DNA of 64,000 nt from Leptidea sinapis (lineage: Eukaryota > Arthropoda > Insecta > Lepidoptera > Pieridae), in contig NC_066304.1 in assembly GCF_905404315.1 (NCBI RefSeq), positions 2,604,001 through 2,668,000 on the forward strand, written 5' to 3'. This document shows, piece by piece, positions 45,268 to 56,812 of this stretch. Numbering within the stretch: position 1 is the first letter of the stretch; the number at the start of each line of letters is the position of its first letter. The notes beneath the pieces were generated by a model, which saw nothing but the letters and a program-made list of their open reading frames with translations, was not told the DNA's origin and did not search any database. Position numbers and translations under genes: made by a program.

Positions 45268-45610
45268 TCATCATCAGCTGGAAGACGTCCATTGCTGGAC
45301 AAAGGCCTCCCACAAAGATTTCCACGACGATCGGTCCTGCGCTGCCCTCATCAAACGTACTCTGGTGATCTTGACCAAATCGTCGGACCATCTTGTGGGG
45401 GCCTACCAACACTGCGGCTTCCGGGTCGCCATTCGGGGACTTTTCTGCCACACCGGCCATTTGCCAGTCGAACTATGTGCAGCTGCCTACTGCCACGTCG
45501 GTGACTTTAGTTCTCCTACGGATCTCCTCATTTCTGATTCGATCTCGCAGGGAAACTCCGAGCATAGCCCTCTCAATGGAGAGCAATAGCCCTCTGAGCA
45601 ACATCAGGCC
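45268..45610 (-). mobile_element. RTE-type LINE, ORF C-terminus
   Basis: The plus strand runs from catcagctggaagacgtcca through aaatcgtcggaccatcttgt to gatctcgcagggaaactccg; on minus this is the usual end block (MLGVSLRDRI-like start through VQQWTS-like end) with scattered frameshifts. The most complete copy of this subfamily in the window. Confidence 0.82.
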
Positions 45611-46587
45611 CATAGTTAGCGACCATTACCATTATTAAATACACCTCGATAATTTTATAAGTGATTTTTCTTTCAATTGCATTTATAATGACTGGGGTCA
45701 CCGGACCCAAGGGATTACTGTATTAAAACGTTGCCGGACTTTGATTTTACGATTCCAGTCAGGATCTATCTCATAACTATCATAATATCAAAATTAAATT
45801 AAAGTATCTCTTAATACACTATTTAAGATTTGTAGCATGATATCTTCAAGCAGATATAGGTCTTGCGTGAGCTTATCGAGGAGGGTTATATTTGATGTTA
45901 GTTTAGGATGTTGCGAGCTAATATGAGTTACAATGTGCTGACACTTTGTATATTATTAATGTTTCTGTTACTTACATTTTATATGACCATCAAATCTTAA
46001 CGTGTTAAAAAAACGTCTTGCAATTCTGATCTTCTGCCGTAAAAAGTTGTAAGATCCATGTTATACCAAGTGAGTAAATTTATTTAGTCTCTACATATCC
46101 TACGGGTCCTTCTGTCTTCAGTTATTACACAATCAGCTAACCTAACAAAATCTTATAGTGACCACATCAATATTGAAAATATTTTATGTTTTAAATAAAT
46201 AGATTAACTTGGCTATCCCATGAAAACACCGTTTATGGTTTTTTTTTTTTTTCAAAAACACAGTGTATCTCACAAGTAATACATATTATGTATAATAATA
46301 TTATGTGTTAACAAAATAGTATTTAGTTACTGCTTGTAAAAGATATACCATACGATAACTTCTTATTATTAGAACTATTTATAATACATTTTAAATTAAA
46401 AATTCGCTAAATAGTATTTAGAAGTTAGAATGCAAAAGCTCGTTAGCTAGTTAAGAGTTTGAATTTAAAAATTAGTAATTGTCATAATAATGGTTCAATA
46501 ATAGTCTAGTTAACTAAATAACACTATATATATATTATATTACGTAGCTTATTTATAGAATAAAAAACCGCCCACCAAATATTTTTA
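45611..46587. other. No recognised feature
   Basis: AT-rich with a T-run near 46239-46252. Confidence 0.4.
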
Positions 46588-46901
46588 GATTTTTCCCTAT
46601 ACTTGTTGTATAAGACGGTATTTTCCAAGTTTTATAGTTCTACGTCTAAAGATTGTTAAAACAATTTTTGATATGATGAAGTCATATTTTCAGAGGGTAT
46701 TAAATCATGTTCGCTGTCAGATCTAAGAGTGAACGGAAAGAGCTGAAATATCACATGCCTCTGCATTTGACATGCAAAATGCTTTATAATATGTTATGAA
46801 CAACATATTGTGTGGAAACCTAACTCAGTTGGAAAGCTTTAAAACAAATCTGGATTACTTAATGAACAATTTTGGCTAACTTTTTACCAATCCCGGCATT
46901 A
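46588..46901 (+). repeat. Direct duplication, left copy
   Basis: ttttagatttttccctatac to accaatcccggcatt matches 47488-47827 with substitutions and small indels. It ends at the base before the Helitron at 46902. Confidence 0.8.
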
Positions 46902-47229
46902 TCTAATATATAAAATTCTCATGTCGCGGTGGTTATAGTTAAACTCCTACGAAACGGCTTGACCGATTCTCATGAAATTTTGAGTGCATATTGTGTAGGT
47001 CTGAGAATCGGAAAACATTTTTCATCCCCCTAAATGTTAAGGGTGGTCCATGGCAAATTTTTTGTTTTTATTTTTTTGACATTTTTTTTTTAAATTTGTT
47101 GTTTAAGTTTGATTATGAGTCAGCATTAAAAAATACATACAACTTCAAATTTTCACCCATCTACGATCAACAGTTACTTTTGTATTGCGATTTTAATATC
47201 GGCAATACAACGTTTGCTGGGTCAGCTAG
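46902..47229 (+). mobile_element. Helitron, non-autonomous (family H1), complete
   Basis: 5' TC at 46902 (tctaatatataaaattctca), 3' caacgtttgctgggtcagct ending CTAG at 47226-47229; flanking A at 46901 and T at 47230 as expected. Contains an imperfect run of T and no coding. Confidence 0.88.
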
Positions 47230-47237
47230 TGTTCTAT

Positions 47238-47427
47238 TCTATATATATTTTCACCTATATATTAACTCATCACGATATCTCTGAAACCAAAAGGCTTAGA
47301 GTCTTGAAATTTGGTATGAATATTCCTTTTGTCGAATAGAAGTCAGCTAAGAACGGATTTTTACGAAATTGCATCCACATGAGTTTTTTTTTATTATGAA
47401 CAAAACAACGTCTGTCGGGTCAGCTAG
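47238..47427 (+). mobile_element. Short Helitron (H2-type 3' end)
   Basis: 5' tctatatatattttcaccta, 3' acaacgtctgtcgggtcagc ending CTAG at 47424-47427 before T. It follows the H1 copy after only 8 bp. The 5' edge is less sure because the preceding base is T. Confidence 0.7.
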
Positions 47428-47445
47428 TGTCATATAAATTAAATG

Positions 47446-47830
47446 GTTCCGTGCAATTTGGTATGATTTATTTGCAAATATGTATATAGTTTTCAGATTT
47501 TTCTCTATACTTGTAGTAGAAGACGGTATTACTTCCCAGGTTTTATAGTTCTAGGTCTAAATATTGTAAAAAACAATTTTTGATATCATGAAGTTATATT
47601 TTCAGAGGATTTTAAATCGTGTTTTTCTGTCTGATCTATGAGTAAACGGAATGAACTTATATATTACACGCCTCTGCCACAGTAGACATATGAACGTCTA
47701 CTGTGCCTCTGCATTTGACATGCAAAATGTTTTATAATATGTCATGACCAACGTGTGTGGAAACCTTACTAAGTTGGTGAGCTTAAAAACAAATATTGGC
47801 TAACCTTTTACCAATCACGGCATTAAATTC
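47446..47830 (+). repeat. Direct duplication, right copy
   Basis: The second copy of the segment at 46588-46901 with extra left sequence and an inserted hairpin: CACAGTAGAC (47678-47687) and GTCTACTGTG (47696-47705), with cctctgc repeated on both sides. Confidence 0.8.
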
Positions 47831-48420
47831 GATATAAAGTAAATGTCATATGACTTAACGATAGTGTTTTCCGGTTTTCTTTCAACCTGCAGCGTAACTT
47901 TAAATATTCATCTTTATTCCCTCAGGCTACAGAACTGTCCTACCCAGTTCTGTAGCTTGTGAAGTTGTACTGAATTCTAGCATGTTAAGTCGAGAGAGCA
48001 GAGAGATTTCTTTCGATCTCCCAGAAACTATAAAGATCTAAAAAACCAACATTTTCCACAATGTCATTTTATTGACTATCTAAATGTTCGTGCAGACGCG
48101 ATCCAATTATAAAGCTGTTCACTTATATTGAGTGCTGCCGCCATTGCTCTCGCATTATTATAGTTTTGATAGTTTTTGTTCAGATAAAATGTTTATTGTT
48201 CGTGATATACACAACAAAGTGTTTATTAACGTGGAAACAATGGCTGACTGGTTGTGTGCTGTTTAATTGTGGTTTATTTTATATTTGGCGTGAAATTGTG
48301 CTGTCACATGACAAAAACTCATTAAAAGTACCTAGGTACTTTGTAGAAATGATGCAATATGTAAATAATATGTTGTTATATAATGTGTAACGTTATTGCT
48401 TATTTAAACATATTACAAAG
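47831..48420. other. No recognised feature
   Basis: Open frames near 48166-48390 have no recognised domain. Confidence 0.4.
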
Positions 48421-48537
48421 AATTCAAATTTCAAATTCAAATCTTTTTATTCAAAATATTATTCAAAATCACTTATTGAACGTCAAAAACTACCCCCCAT
48501 TCAAAAGAGACTGCCTCAGACCTGAGAAGAATATCCT
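48421..48537 (-). mobile_element. LINE family A, 3' UTR scrap
   Basis: caaattcaaatctttttatt, ttattgaacgtcaaaaacta and gcctcagacctgagaaga. Confidence 0.75.
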
Positions 48538-48674
48538 TGACATAAGAATATGTTCTGCTGGACCTAATTGCAGGATCAGTAAATCTTGGTATGTTTCTTT
48601 CTCAAATCTAAGATTCATTTACGGCCGTGGCTACAGCCGGAGATAGACTGTAACGGCCGTTAGTTTATTCTATC

Positions 48675-48990
48675 AGTGGGACGGTCTTTTGCACAGGATG
48701 CCGGCTAGATTATGGTTACCACAACGGCGACTATTTCTACCGTGAAGCAGTAATGTGTAAGCATTATTGTGTTTCAGTCTGAAGGGTGCCGTAGCTTGTG
48801 TAATTACTGAGATTGAGTGAATTAATGAGACTTAACATCTGATAACTCAAGGTGACGAGCGCAATTGTGGTGCCGCTCAGAATTTTTGGGTTTTTCAAGA
48901 TTCCTGAGCGGTACTTCATTGTAATAGTCAGGGCGCATTACCATCAGCTAAACGTCATGCTCGTCTCGTCACTTAATGTCATAAAAGCAT
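48675..48990 (+). mobile_element. SINE copy 9
   Basis: cagtgggacggtcttttgca to tcgtcacttaatgtcataaa; near complete, with a short tgagtgaat insertion in the middle. Confidence 0.8.
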
Positions 48991-49854
48991 CGGTTATAAG
49001 GATAAAATAGGTCCTGTAGATGGAGCCACAACCCGAGAGTTGAACAAACATACCAATAATACACACTAATCTAATAATAGGTTGAAATAATTGGCTTATA
49101 TTACCTGTGTAGTACACAGTCTGTACAAGTCTGATACACTGTTCAGTGTTTACCATTGGTAAGATGTATTACATCCGAAATGTTTGATTTGTATGCCTGC
49201 AATGGAAGTATAATAATTGATAAAATTAAGTAGCTAACTAAGTAATTAAGTTTTGTCCAGCTTATTAATTTTATTATATAGTTATAATATTTATTTTATT
49301 TATTATTATTATATACAGACACTTTATCGCATAATATTACATAGTATTTGGTCCCTACACTAGGCAAAGCCTGTCCTGTAGGCAACCAATTTACATTCTA
49401 TGGTTACCAATATGAACCGAAAGGTCAAAAATTACACTCTGTATATGTGTGTCTGTATATGTTACAAAGTATTATCATTATATGCATAATAATAAGCTAT
49501 CACTTCAAGAATAGCTTCCATGTCTACATAAGTGAATGTGTGTAACCATCTCTTTATCTTAAATATGACCTGATGGACGGACCAATTTTTAATAGAACAT
49601 TTTAAATTTAAAATAATAGAATTGTTAAATCAAATATTTATCATAAACATAAAACTATGAGACTAAAATTTTATGGCCACTCGACGGATGTAAGTTAGAT
49701 TGTATTAAAAAGCATCATTATATTTTATTTAGTCAATTTATTGGAAAATGTAATTAATTCGTAATGAGTGTGAAGTTCAGTATTATTCTTAAATACACAA
49801 GAAATGTAAAGTTTTATTCAGTAGTACTAAAGAGTATTTGTACGTTAGAAGCCG
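48991..49854. other. No recognised feature
   Basis: AT-rich with TTA-rich tracts around 49275-49310. Confidence 0.4.
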
Positions 49855-50312
49855 CCTTTGGGCGTTGGCCATTTGGGATGAGGTATTGCGTTCGAAATTG
49901 TTTAAGTATAAAGTGGTTGGAAATAAAAGGCAAAAGATATTATTGGGCGATGTATATGCTTCTACAATCTGATCCCAGAAAATGTACAAAACAAATGTGT
50001 AACGAAATTTAAAAGAATTGTTAAGAAACGTTTGTGTGGGAAAGGTTACTATATCATAAACGATTTTATTAATGCCACCACTGACTGGGAATGAAGTGAA
50101 CACCCTCAGGCTCTTTAATTATTAATGTTTATTGTACGATATCACATTGTAATCCATATTTTTATGTAAAAAAAATAGTTAAGTTTCTTGTGCCCGTTCT
50201 TCTCAGGTCTGAGGCAGTCTATTTTGAATGGGTGGTAGTTTTTGACGTTCAATAAGTGATTTACAATCCTGTTTTGAATAAAAATATTTGAATTTGAGTT
50301 TGAATTTTAATT
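49855..50312 (+). mobile_element. LINE family A, ORF end and complete 3' UTR
   Basis: The frame shows CFYNLIPENVQNKCVTKFKR-type sequence broken by small changes, then VKKRLCGKGYYIINDFINAT and TDWE before a stop, followed by the 3' UTR (gttcttctcaggtctgaggc) and the tail atttgaatttgagtttgaat. The best copy for defining the 3' terminus. Confidence 0.82.
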
Positions 50313-51748
50313 TGAAGTGTAGCATTTTAATTTGAGTGTCCCAATAGAAAGTGTAATTACTTGGAACTAATGGCTTATATACTATTTACTCAAAATATTG
50401 GATTGATTCCAAATAGTTATGATTAAATACCATTCAAACTTTCAATATAACATGCATGAAATACAGGACGAGAACCAACAAACGCACTCATTTCACAATT
50501 ACGAATCCTCGGCATGGCCTATCACGACTGACCTGTATAAATACCAGTAGACAGGCTGTTCCATTTGTTTGACAGCAATTATTTTTGTTCCTATTTGAAG
50601 CGCCACTCGCGAGCGTCCAGAAAACTAATTTTGGGTATAATACAAATGGCTGCAAAGGAACGTACAATACTCTGAATTATTTTTCCATTTTGAATTAGTT
50701 TCGTTAGTTTTCCGTATTATTTATACTTCAAGAATCAACGCAATCAAGTATACAATGTTTTTTTGTAAATAGTTTCCCACCATCTATCGAAGTTTGCTGT
50801 GGTCGTCTTCAATAGTATTAGTACCGCAGACTCTCGCTACATGGCCAAAAGCACCAATATGGCAAATATCAAACAGGCACCACGGACTAGTAAAAAAATA
50901 AGGACACCTTGTGTCACCTTACATAACAGTGTAGCACCAAAACAAGCCGATTAACGTGTAAATACATAGCCCCACGCACACACTTACACTACAAGCCGAT
51001 AGGCGGCCATTATGAGAATTGTCATCGTCTGTGACAGATCAGTTTGCGTCTAAATAAAAACGCCGTCGTGCGTTGTGAAAAAGTGTAAAAACGATACTTT
51101 ATAAGTATTTGTGGCCATATATGATTATTTAAGGGAGAAAAAATTGTGTAACTAGTACCCCCCGTAACCGCACACACACTAGCATAACGGTGCTTCACTT
51201 GCTAATATCACGGCGCGGAGTCCTTCTTTTTTTACTCGTTCGTGACAGGCACAAAAACACTTTGACAGTCGCCAGTCCAGTGGTATATAGTAGAGGTCAG
51301 TGCCTATCACTTTCAAACATAAGTGAATCTATAAAATGTGTAAGTAATAAATAAAATAATAAAGTTATTGAGTATAGAAACAATTCACAAAAAAAGTAGA
51401 GTTACGCGAATATAAAAAAAATAAAGGTCAAAAGTTGACTTTTATTTTTCACAGCTGCATAGAACTCTTTTGTATCTTCTAAGCATTTTTGACCCAAATA
51501 ATGAATCCGTACAAAACGTTCGTTTACGTTTGTTTACATAGCGCACTTTTTAATACCTAAATCGTGCCTGCTCTTTCGAATACGGTATAAATCCTGCAAC
51601 GGTACGAAATGAGGGTAGAAGTATTTTATGTTGCGGGGGATGTGCTTGTTTCTATTTGTGAGGAGATGTTGTGGCCTAGAAACGTAGCGCAGTAACGTTT
51701 GTAGCACTTGAGTTACGAACTATTAATGTTTCAACAGTTCAAAGATTG
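50313..51748. other. No recognised gene; repeat-like patches
   Basis: TGTATAAATACC at about 50533 is TATA-like without a convincing initiator. 50960-51330 has GC-richer, repeat-like sequence (tggtatatagtagaggtcag) not assigned to a family. Confidence 0.35.
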
Positions 51749-51750
51749 TA

Positions 51751-52205
51751 CGTAGGTCACACTAAAAGTTTTGCGTAACTTAAAAAAACAACATATTATA
51801 ACCATAATATTATGTTTATTGCTTCTCAAAATACATTTTTATGCGATTGAACCATTTTTTAAAACACGAGGACTACTGAATATCTGAATACCTCTCTCAA
51901 ATTCAGCAAACCATCGCTTCACGGTGCTCAAGCTTCTCTCCCAAAAGCATTTGAAGACGAGCAGCACAGTCTTGTGGAGAGAGAGAACTTTTAAAATCAT
52001 AAAAAATCATCGCTCTAAAATCTTTTCGACTTAATCCCATTTTCGTTGCGTACGTAGTACTTTCATGTGTGATAAAAACAATTGACAAATGACTTTCAAT
52101 TGTTTTTTTATTACTAAGGAGGTTGCAACGTTTCACAAAATATAACATTCGAAATTCAAATAGTTCCGATTAGCTAGAAGTGCAAAACTTTTAGTGTTCC
52201 CCGTG
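51751..52205 (-). mobile_element. Internally deleted mariner element
   Basis: TIRs share acactaaaagttttgc, at 51761-51775 and inverted at 52182-52196, with TA at 51749-51750 and 52206-52207 as target duplication. Minus coding starts MGLSRKDFRAMIFYDFKSSL (N-terminal helix-turn-helix), continues SPQDCAARLQMLLGEK and, after a frameshift, RWFAEFERG, then jumps to the natural C-terminus FKKWFNRIKMYFEKQ and stop. The catalytic D,D34D core is deleted. The 455-bp unit is a non-autonomous derivative that kept both ends of the gene. Confidence 0.88.
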
Positions 52206-52207
52206 TA

Positions 52208-52828
52208 ATCGATTCTTTCAAAACGGCGGATTAATATGAAACGTTGCCCACTGGTCAAGGACTGAAGCCTAATGTAATAATTTATATAGTCTCTCCCATT
52301 TTTATATCTGATACCCAAGATATAGACACTACTTTATGCCAAAGAAACAATTCAACATTTTAATTTTTAAATCTATAATGTTCTAGGTGTTCTTTTAAAA
52401 AAGTTTCTATCACTCCCCAAAATCTCCCAACAAGATGTCTTTATTTTAATCCAAATTAGCTAGTACACAAAAACCCAATTTCATAATTTAATTACACCCC
52501 ATTATAATGATATTTTACTAACAATGCACGTCTTCGCGACTAATTAATATAATAACCTTTACCTTTGAAAAGTAATATAAATATATGGAAAACGGAGCGT
52601 TGAATTAAAAATGATTTTGTCGGTAACCGCTTCTTATATTTATTGTGTAATAACATCGTGTCAAGCATCCCATAAAACGTGACTTTTCCTGAGGAAAGAT
52701 ACTAAGATTAAATTGGTTTTAAGTGGAGCGTATTCTAGTTGGCTAAGTGAATAACGTCAGCAATATCAGCTCAAGCATACGCAGCTTCGCTTTACACGAT
52801 ATTTCGTGCCCTTTTTGCTAGTATCGAT
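52208..52828. other. No recognised feature
   Basis: AT-rich. Confidence 0.4.
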
Positions 52829-52876
52829 GTTAGAGCTAAACTGGATTAAGCTGGATTTATCCGGTTTAACTCTACG
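52829..52876. repeat. 16-bp inverted repeat
   Basis: tagagctaaactggat pairs with atccggtttaactcta across an ~8-12 bp spacer with two or three mismatches. Confidence 0.5.
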
Positions 52877-53302
52877 CATGAATAAGCGGGTAGTTTAGCC
52901 TCGCCGAATACAAATATGTTTTCTAGTTCAATTTAACAATCAAAATTAGTCTTTATTATTTCAAATTTAAATTACAATTTCAAACTCACTTATTAGTTAA
53001 TAAACTATTTAAAATTTCAAACAGTCACTAGCTATATGAGCTATTTACATGTTTAAAGTAATGATTTAGGTCTAAAATACTATAAGGGGGTTCTGGAGTG
53101 TCTCCAGTGAGACACTTTTACTGTAAGGTTTCATACACACTTATTCAAAAGATAAAAATAGACGAACTCTAAACTGAAATAAATAATTATCTGAGTATCC
53201 AATGTACGATGACAGTAATAAAGAATAATTAGTTTTAATAAAAAAAAAATAAGTGTGATAAAAGGATTCTAAAAAATGCCTCATTTTTTTATCATATATA
53301 TA

Positions 53303-53677
53303 CTAGCTGACCCGACAGACGTTGTTCTGTAGATAATAAAAAAAATACCGTTTTATAGGAATTTGCCAATAATATTTAAAAACATCAATAATTATTTTGT
53401 AAAGATGCTCCCTGTTGTTATAATGAAAGTGTTTCACAGCGGAACTGTCAAACCATGCGTCATTTATATAAAATTCTCTCATAGAAAATATGTCCATACA
53501 AAACAAAATTTGAAAATAAAAATAATTATGGGTCTCAAATCGAAATAGAAACTATCATATCTCTCAAGTTGGACCAAACTGCACTCCATGAAGTAATCCC
53601 CATTTAAATCCGTTAAATTAGTATAGGAGTCCATCGCGGACAAACAACGTGTCACGTAATTTATTTATATATTAAGA
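53303..53677 (-). mobile_element. Helitron, non-autonomous (family H2), complete
   Basis: CTAG at 53303-53306 (ctagctgacccgacagacgt) after A, GA at 53676-53677 before T. 375 bp, the reference copy for this family and the empty site for the TIR element at 18344-18753. Confidence 0.9.
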
Positions 53678-53961
53678 TAATAATTTACTGTTAAAATTAT
53701 GACTCGGTAGATATAATAAATCTGACTTATACAATACGTATTGTGTGACAATATCTGTGGGCAAATTTTCTCTTTTCGATTTTGTAATCATCACTGCAGC
53801 ATAAGTAAGCAACGTAAGAAAAATATCGCGTCAATGAAAGTAATTTCATGGAAAATGACAAGAGTAGAATGAAATTTATGTTCATATCGCTTTTTATAGG
53901 TACTCGTCGAAATGTGTGGAGGCTTTAGTACACTTTAATATCATATTTACTCGCAATTGCC

Positions 53962-54314
53962 GTCGACTTCAAAAAATTCTCAATTCGTCGGTATGTTTTT
54001 TATGCTTGTTACCTCAGAACTTCTGACTGTGTGAACCGATTTTGATAATTCTTTTTTATTTTAAAGCTGGCTGCTTTCCGTGTGGTCCCATTGCAATTTG
54101 GTCTAGATCTGACAATGACCTCCATCAGTCTTAAATTTGCTATAGGTATTTGCGCGACTTTACGAATAACTCAATTTCGCACCGATTCCAAAAATTACAG
54201 TAATCGTAACTAGAATTACATGAATTAATTAGATTGTATAAAAATACGCAATTATACTTATACTTTTTAGTGCATATTATATCTATTGTTTTTGAATAGT
54301 GTTTTTGAAGTCGA
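53962..54314. repeat. Repeat bounded by cgacttcaaaaa / tttttgaagtcg
   Basis: GTCGACTTCAAAAA at the left and TTTTTGAAGTCGA at the right are inverted. The interior (ctcaattcgtcggtatgttt, cttgttacctcagaacttct, gtgtgaaccgattttgataa) is a repeat I recognise from Lepidoptera, class unknown to me. Confidence 0.6.
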
Positions 54315-54456
54315 TTGTTTTTTATTGTTTTTTTTTATATAACTACATTACTTTTAATTAATACATTTTTACAAATTGCATCCTATATTAAATAATGAGA
54401 TTCAGTCGTTTTATAAAATTGTTGATATACCTATCATATCAAAAATATCATCAGAC

Positions 54457-54669
54457 ACCCCGCGTAAGTGTTCATAGCCCACACGCTGGTAAGTCAATAC
54501 AAACTTTTTGGAACAAAAGTTCTGTAAAAGCCTTTAAGTGCTGACAGCATAGACGAGGTTTTTAGTCGTAAGGGGGTGTCCGCTTACAAAACACTGGAGC
54601 ACGACATATGGGCCCCGTTTCGGGGTCTTCAATACATAAATGAATTTTCCCTCCTCTGCAAAAAAAAAT
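54457..54669 (+). mobile_element. LINE 3' UTR with terminal stem-loop and A tail
   Basis: Carries ggtttttagtcgtaaggggg, the hairpin ccccgtttcgggg (54613-54625), tcttcaatacataaatgaat and an A run at 54660-54668. The same 3' UTR follows a Jockey-clade ORF on minus at 63023-63466. Confidence 0.72.
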
Positions 54670-54670
54670 C

Positions 54671-55227
54671 GTCAATACAATATAATTGTAACTTATTGTT
54701 GGTATTAAATTAACCTCACGCCATCTTGTCATAATACTTGTAAATGTGACCTGATCAGTTTAATCTGCTCGAATCTAAGTGATATTGATTCTTAATGTTG
54801 AATCATCTTAATTAAACCTACTTAATTGTTATTATTTATTCATTTATTATTATTTATTTGTTTATTATTATTTAATTATATTATTATTGTACTTGATTGT
54901 TATAATAATCTATTGTTCGACACAAAGGGGTGATGCTTTATTGTATTTCTATATAATTTGTACGTCTAGATAGAGCCTATTGCTGTTTGGCAACGCACAA
55001 AAACAGGCCAGGTTTATTACTTTAGTGTGCATGAAAAGATACGTCTTACACTCGCGATACGTATGTCACTTTGTATTAGTGTGCGTGCGTTGCTGAAAAT
55101 AGATGTTAACTGTTCGCGGCTATTTTTTCGAGGTTTTCACAACTGTGTTTCTAGACGTATAAATTATCTATGTGTTTGTGTTTGAAGGACGCCTTAGCGA
55201 GTGAAATTACTGGTTTAATAAGACTTA
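54671..55227. other. No recognised feature
   Basis: AT-rich with TTATT-rich tracts at 54828-54900. Confidence 0.4.
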
Positions 55228-55455
55228 AAATGGGACCAATGGGTGGCTCCCTTGCACAGGATGCCGGCTAGATTATGAGTGCCACAACAAGGCCTTTTTC
55301 TGCCCTGAAGCAGTTACGTGTAAGCATTAGTGTATTTCGGTCTGACGGGCGCCGTACCTTGTGAAATTACTGGGCAAATGAGACTTAACATCTTATGTGC
55401 CGCACAGAGGGCAGGGCGTATCAATTACCATCAGTCCCTTATTGTCATAAAAAAA
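55228..55455 (+). mobile_element. SINE copy 10 with internal deletion
   Basis: accaatgggtggctcccttg to cccttattgtcataaaaaaa. The segment carrying the inverted pair is missing: cttatgtg joins directly to ccgcacagagggcagggcgt. Confidence 0.78.
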
Positions 55456-55544
55456 CTTATGTGTCAGTGACGAGCGGAATTGCGATGCCCCTCAGAACAA
55501 TGTAACTATCGTTGACTTTTCTGTCTCAATAAACTTATCGACGG

Positions 55545-55790
55545 TAACTCATCTTATCCGTACACGTTGTCTGTCAATGGGAGGACGTATAGCTTACCAG
55601 CGATAGAAGTTTGTATGGAAATTGCAATTCACGCGTCCCAATATATGGTGATAAGAATAACTTATCGGGTATATTGGGACAGCTTCATATTATTGACAGC
55701 TAATTAGTAAGAGTAGAAGGTAGTAATTTATCTTTATCTGTATATAGTATATTGGGAACGGCCGTACCTCATCTGTCACTTTTTCTCATA
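55545..55790. repeat. Repeat-like unit with a central hairpin
   Basis: gtcccaatata (55638-55648) and tatattgggac (55670-55680) flank an inner pair tgataag / cttatc, giving a strong hairpin. tattgacagctaattagtaa and atattgggaacggccgtacc lie beside it. Probably a MITE-type repeat; family unknown. Confidence 0.45.
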
Positions 55791-56116
55791 ATAAAATCGA
55801 TCGTATCCATATTAAGTTCATCGCAGTAAGTTCATAAGTATCTGAAGTGTATCGTGTATCGCTCACACAATATGGTCAAAGGGCAATCTATCAAAGATCA
55901 ACAATCCCCTCATATTGCCAACTATTACAAAAGCTTTTCATAGTTAAGTTATATCTTATGTTAACTTTATCGTCAGCCAAACAGTTTGATGAACTTCGTT
56001 GTTAAGTTGAAGGCACCAATATTTACGAGAACTTCCTTCGCAATACAAACACAAAAGTTTCAAATCAGCTTGAGTAGTAATGGTAAAGATACATAGAACG
56101 AAGTTGTTTAAGTTTA

Positions 56117-56425
56117 TCAGTGATTTTGTCTAGCATTACTTGGAATATATTTTCGTAACGTCAAATTAAGTAAATGAGGAACAAGACGGTCACGTGGCAA
56201 CACGTCGTGGGGCGGGTCGTTACATTTTCTATCATATGTGCGAGGGAACCGATGGCTGGTCCATGTGTCATGCTCGAAAATAGACGCTGCTTGTGGAGCG
56301 TCGTCGGTCCTACCATCGGGGATTTTTACTGTTAGTATTAAGATATAGTATGTTACCTTTAAGAGATAGACATATGCCATCTCGAAATGTTCTGTAGACC
56401 TATATAAGATACACAATTCGACCAT
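56117..56425 (-). other. Unassigned open frame of 102 codons
   Basis: The GC-richer part encodes VKIPDGRTDDAPQAASIFEH, then SHRFPRTYDRKCNDPPHDVL. CTAACAG just upstream on minus could act as an acceptor. No domain is recognised and it may be a piece of a mobile element or an exon of an unknown gene. Confidence 0.22.
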
Positions 56426-56673
56426 ATATTATTTCGTTATATCTCAAAGGGCTTAGACATCGTTTTCATTGAAATATGACCGTTTTATCCGACACCTCCG
56501 ACATATATCTTTAATGTATACAAATATATATACAGAAACTTAACAAATTATATACTAAAATCTTCGTCAAGAACTACGCTTTGGTGAAAACAGCATGTTA
56601 ATCATTTTTGTTTTAATTAGTAGCACATAGTAGTTTTAGTTACATGAGATAATGCACTCATTTCATCTGCAGT

Positions 56674-56812
56674 CCCCCAGAAAACGAGATCTGGAAAGGT
56701 CTTGAAACGTTGGGTTAACTAAAATAATAATAATAATGTAATTTTTACGCAAAATCTAATGTAAAAACACTGTAAAAAATGTAAAACTAGCGTTAACCAA
56801 AGAAAATACTAA
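56674..56812. repeat. Fragment of the palindromic element
   Basis: cccccagaaaacgagatctg, gtcttgaaacgttgggttaa and accaaagaaaatactaaga match parts of 10985-11195. Confidence 0.55.

Noticed and set aside
46902..47427. Autonomous Helitron or gene capture
   Set aside because: Both elements are under 350 bp with no Rep/helicase coding; the flanking unit is duplicated but not inside them.
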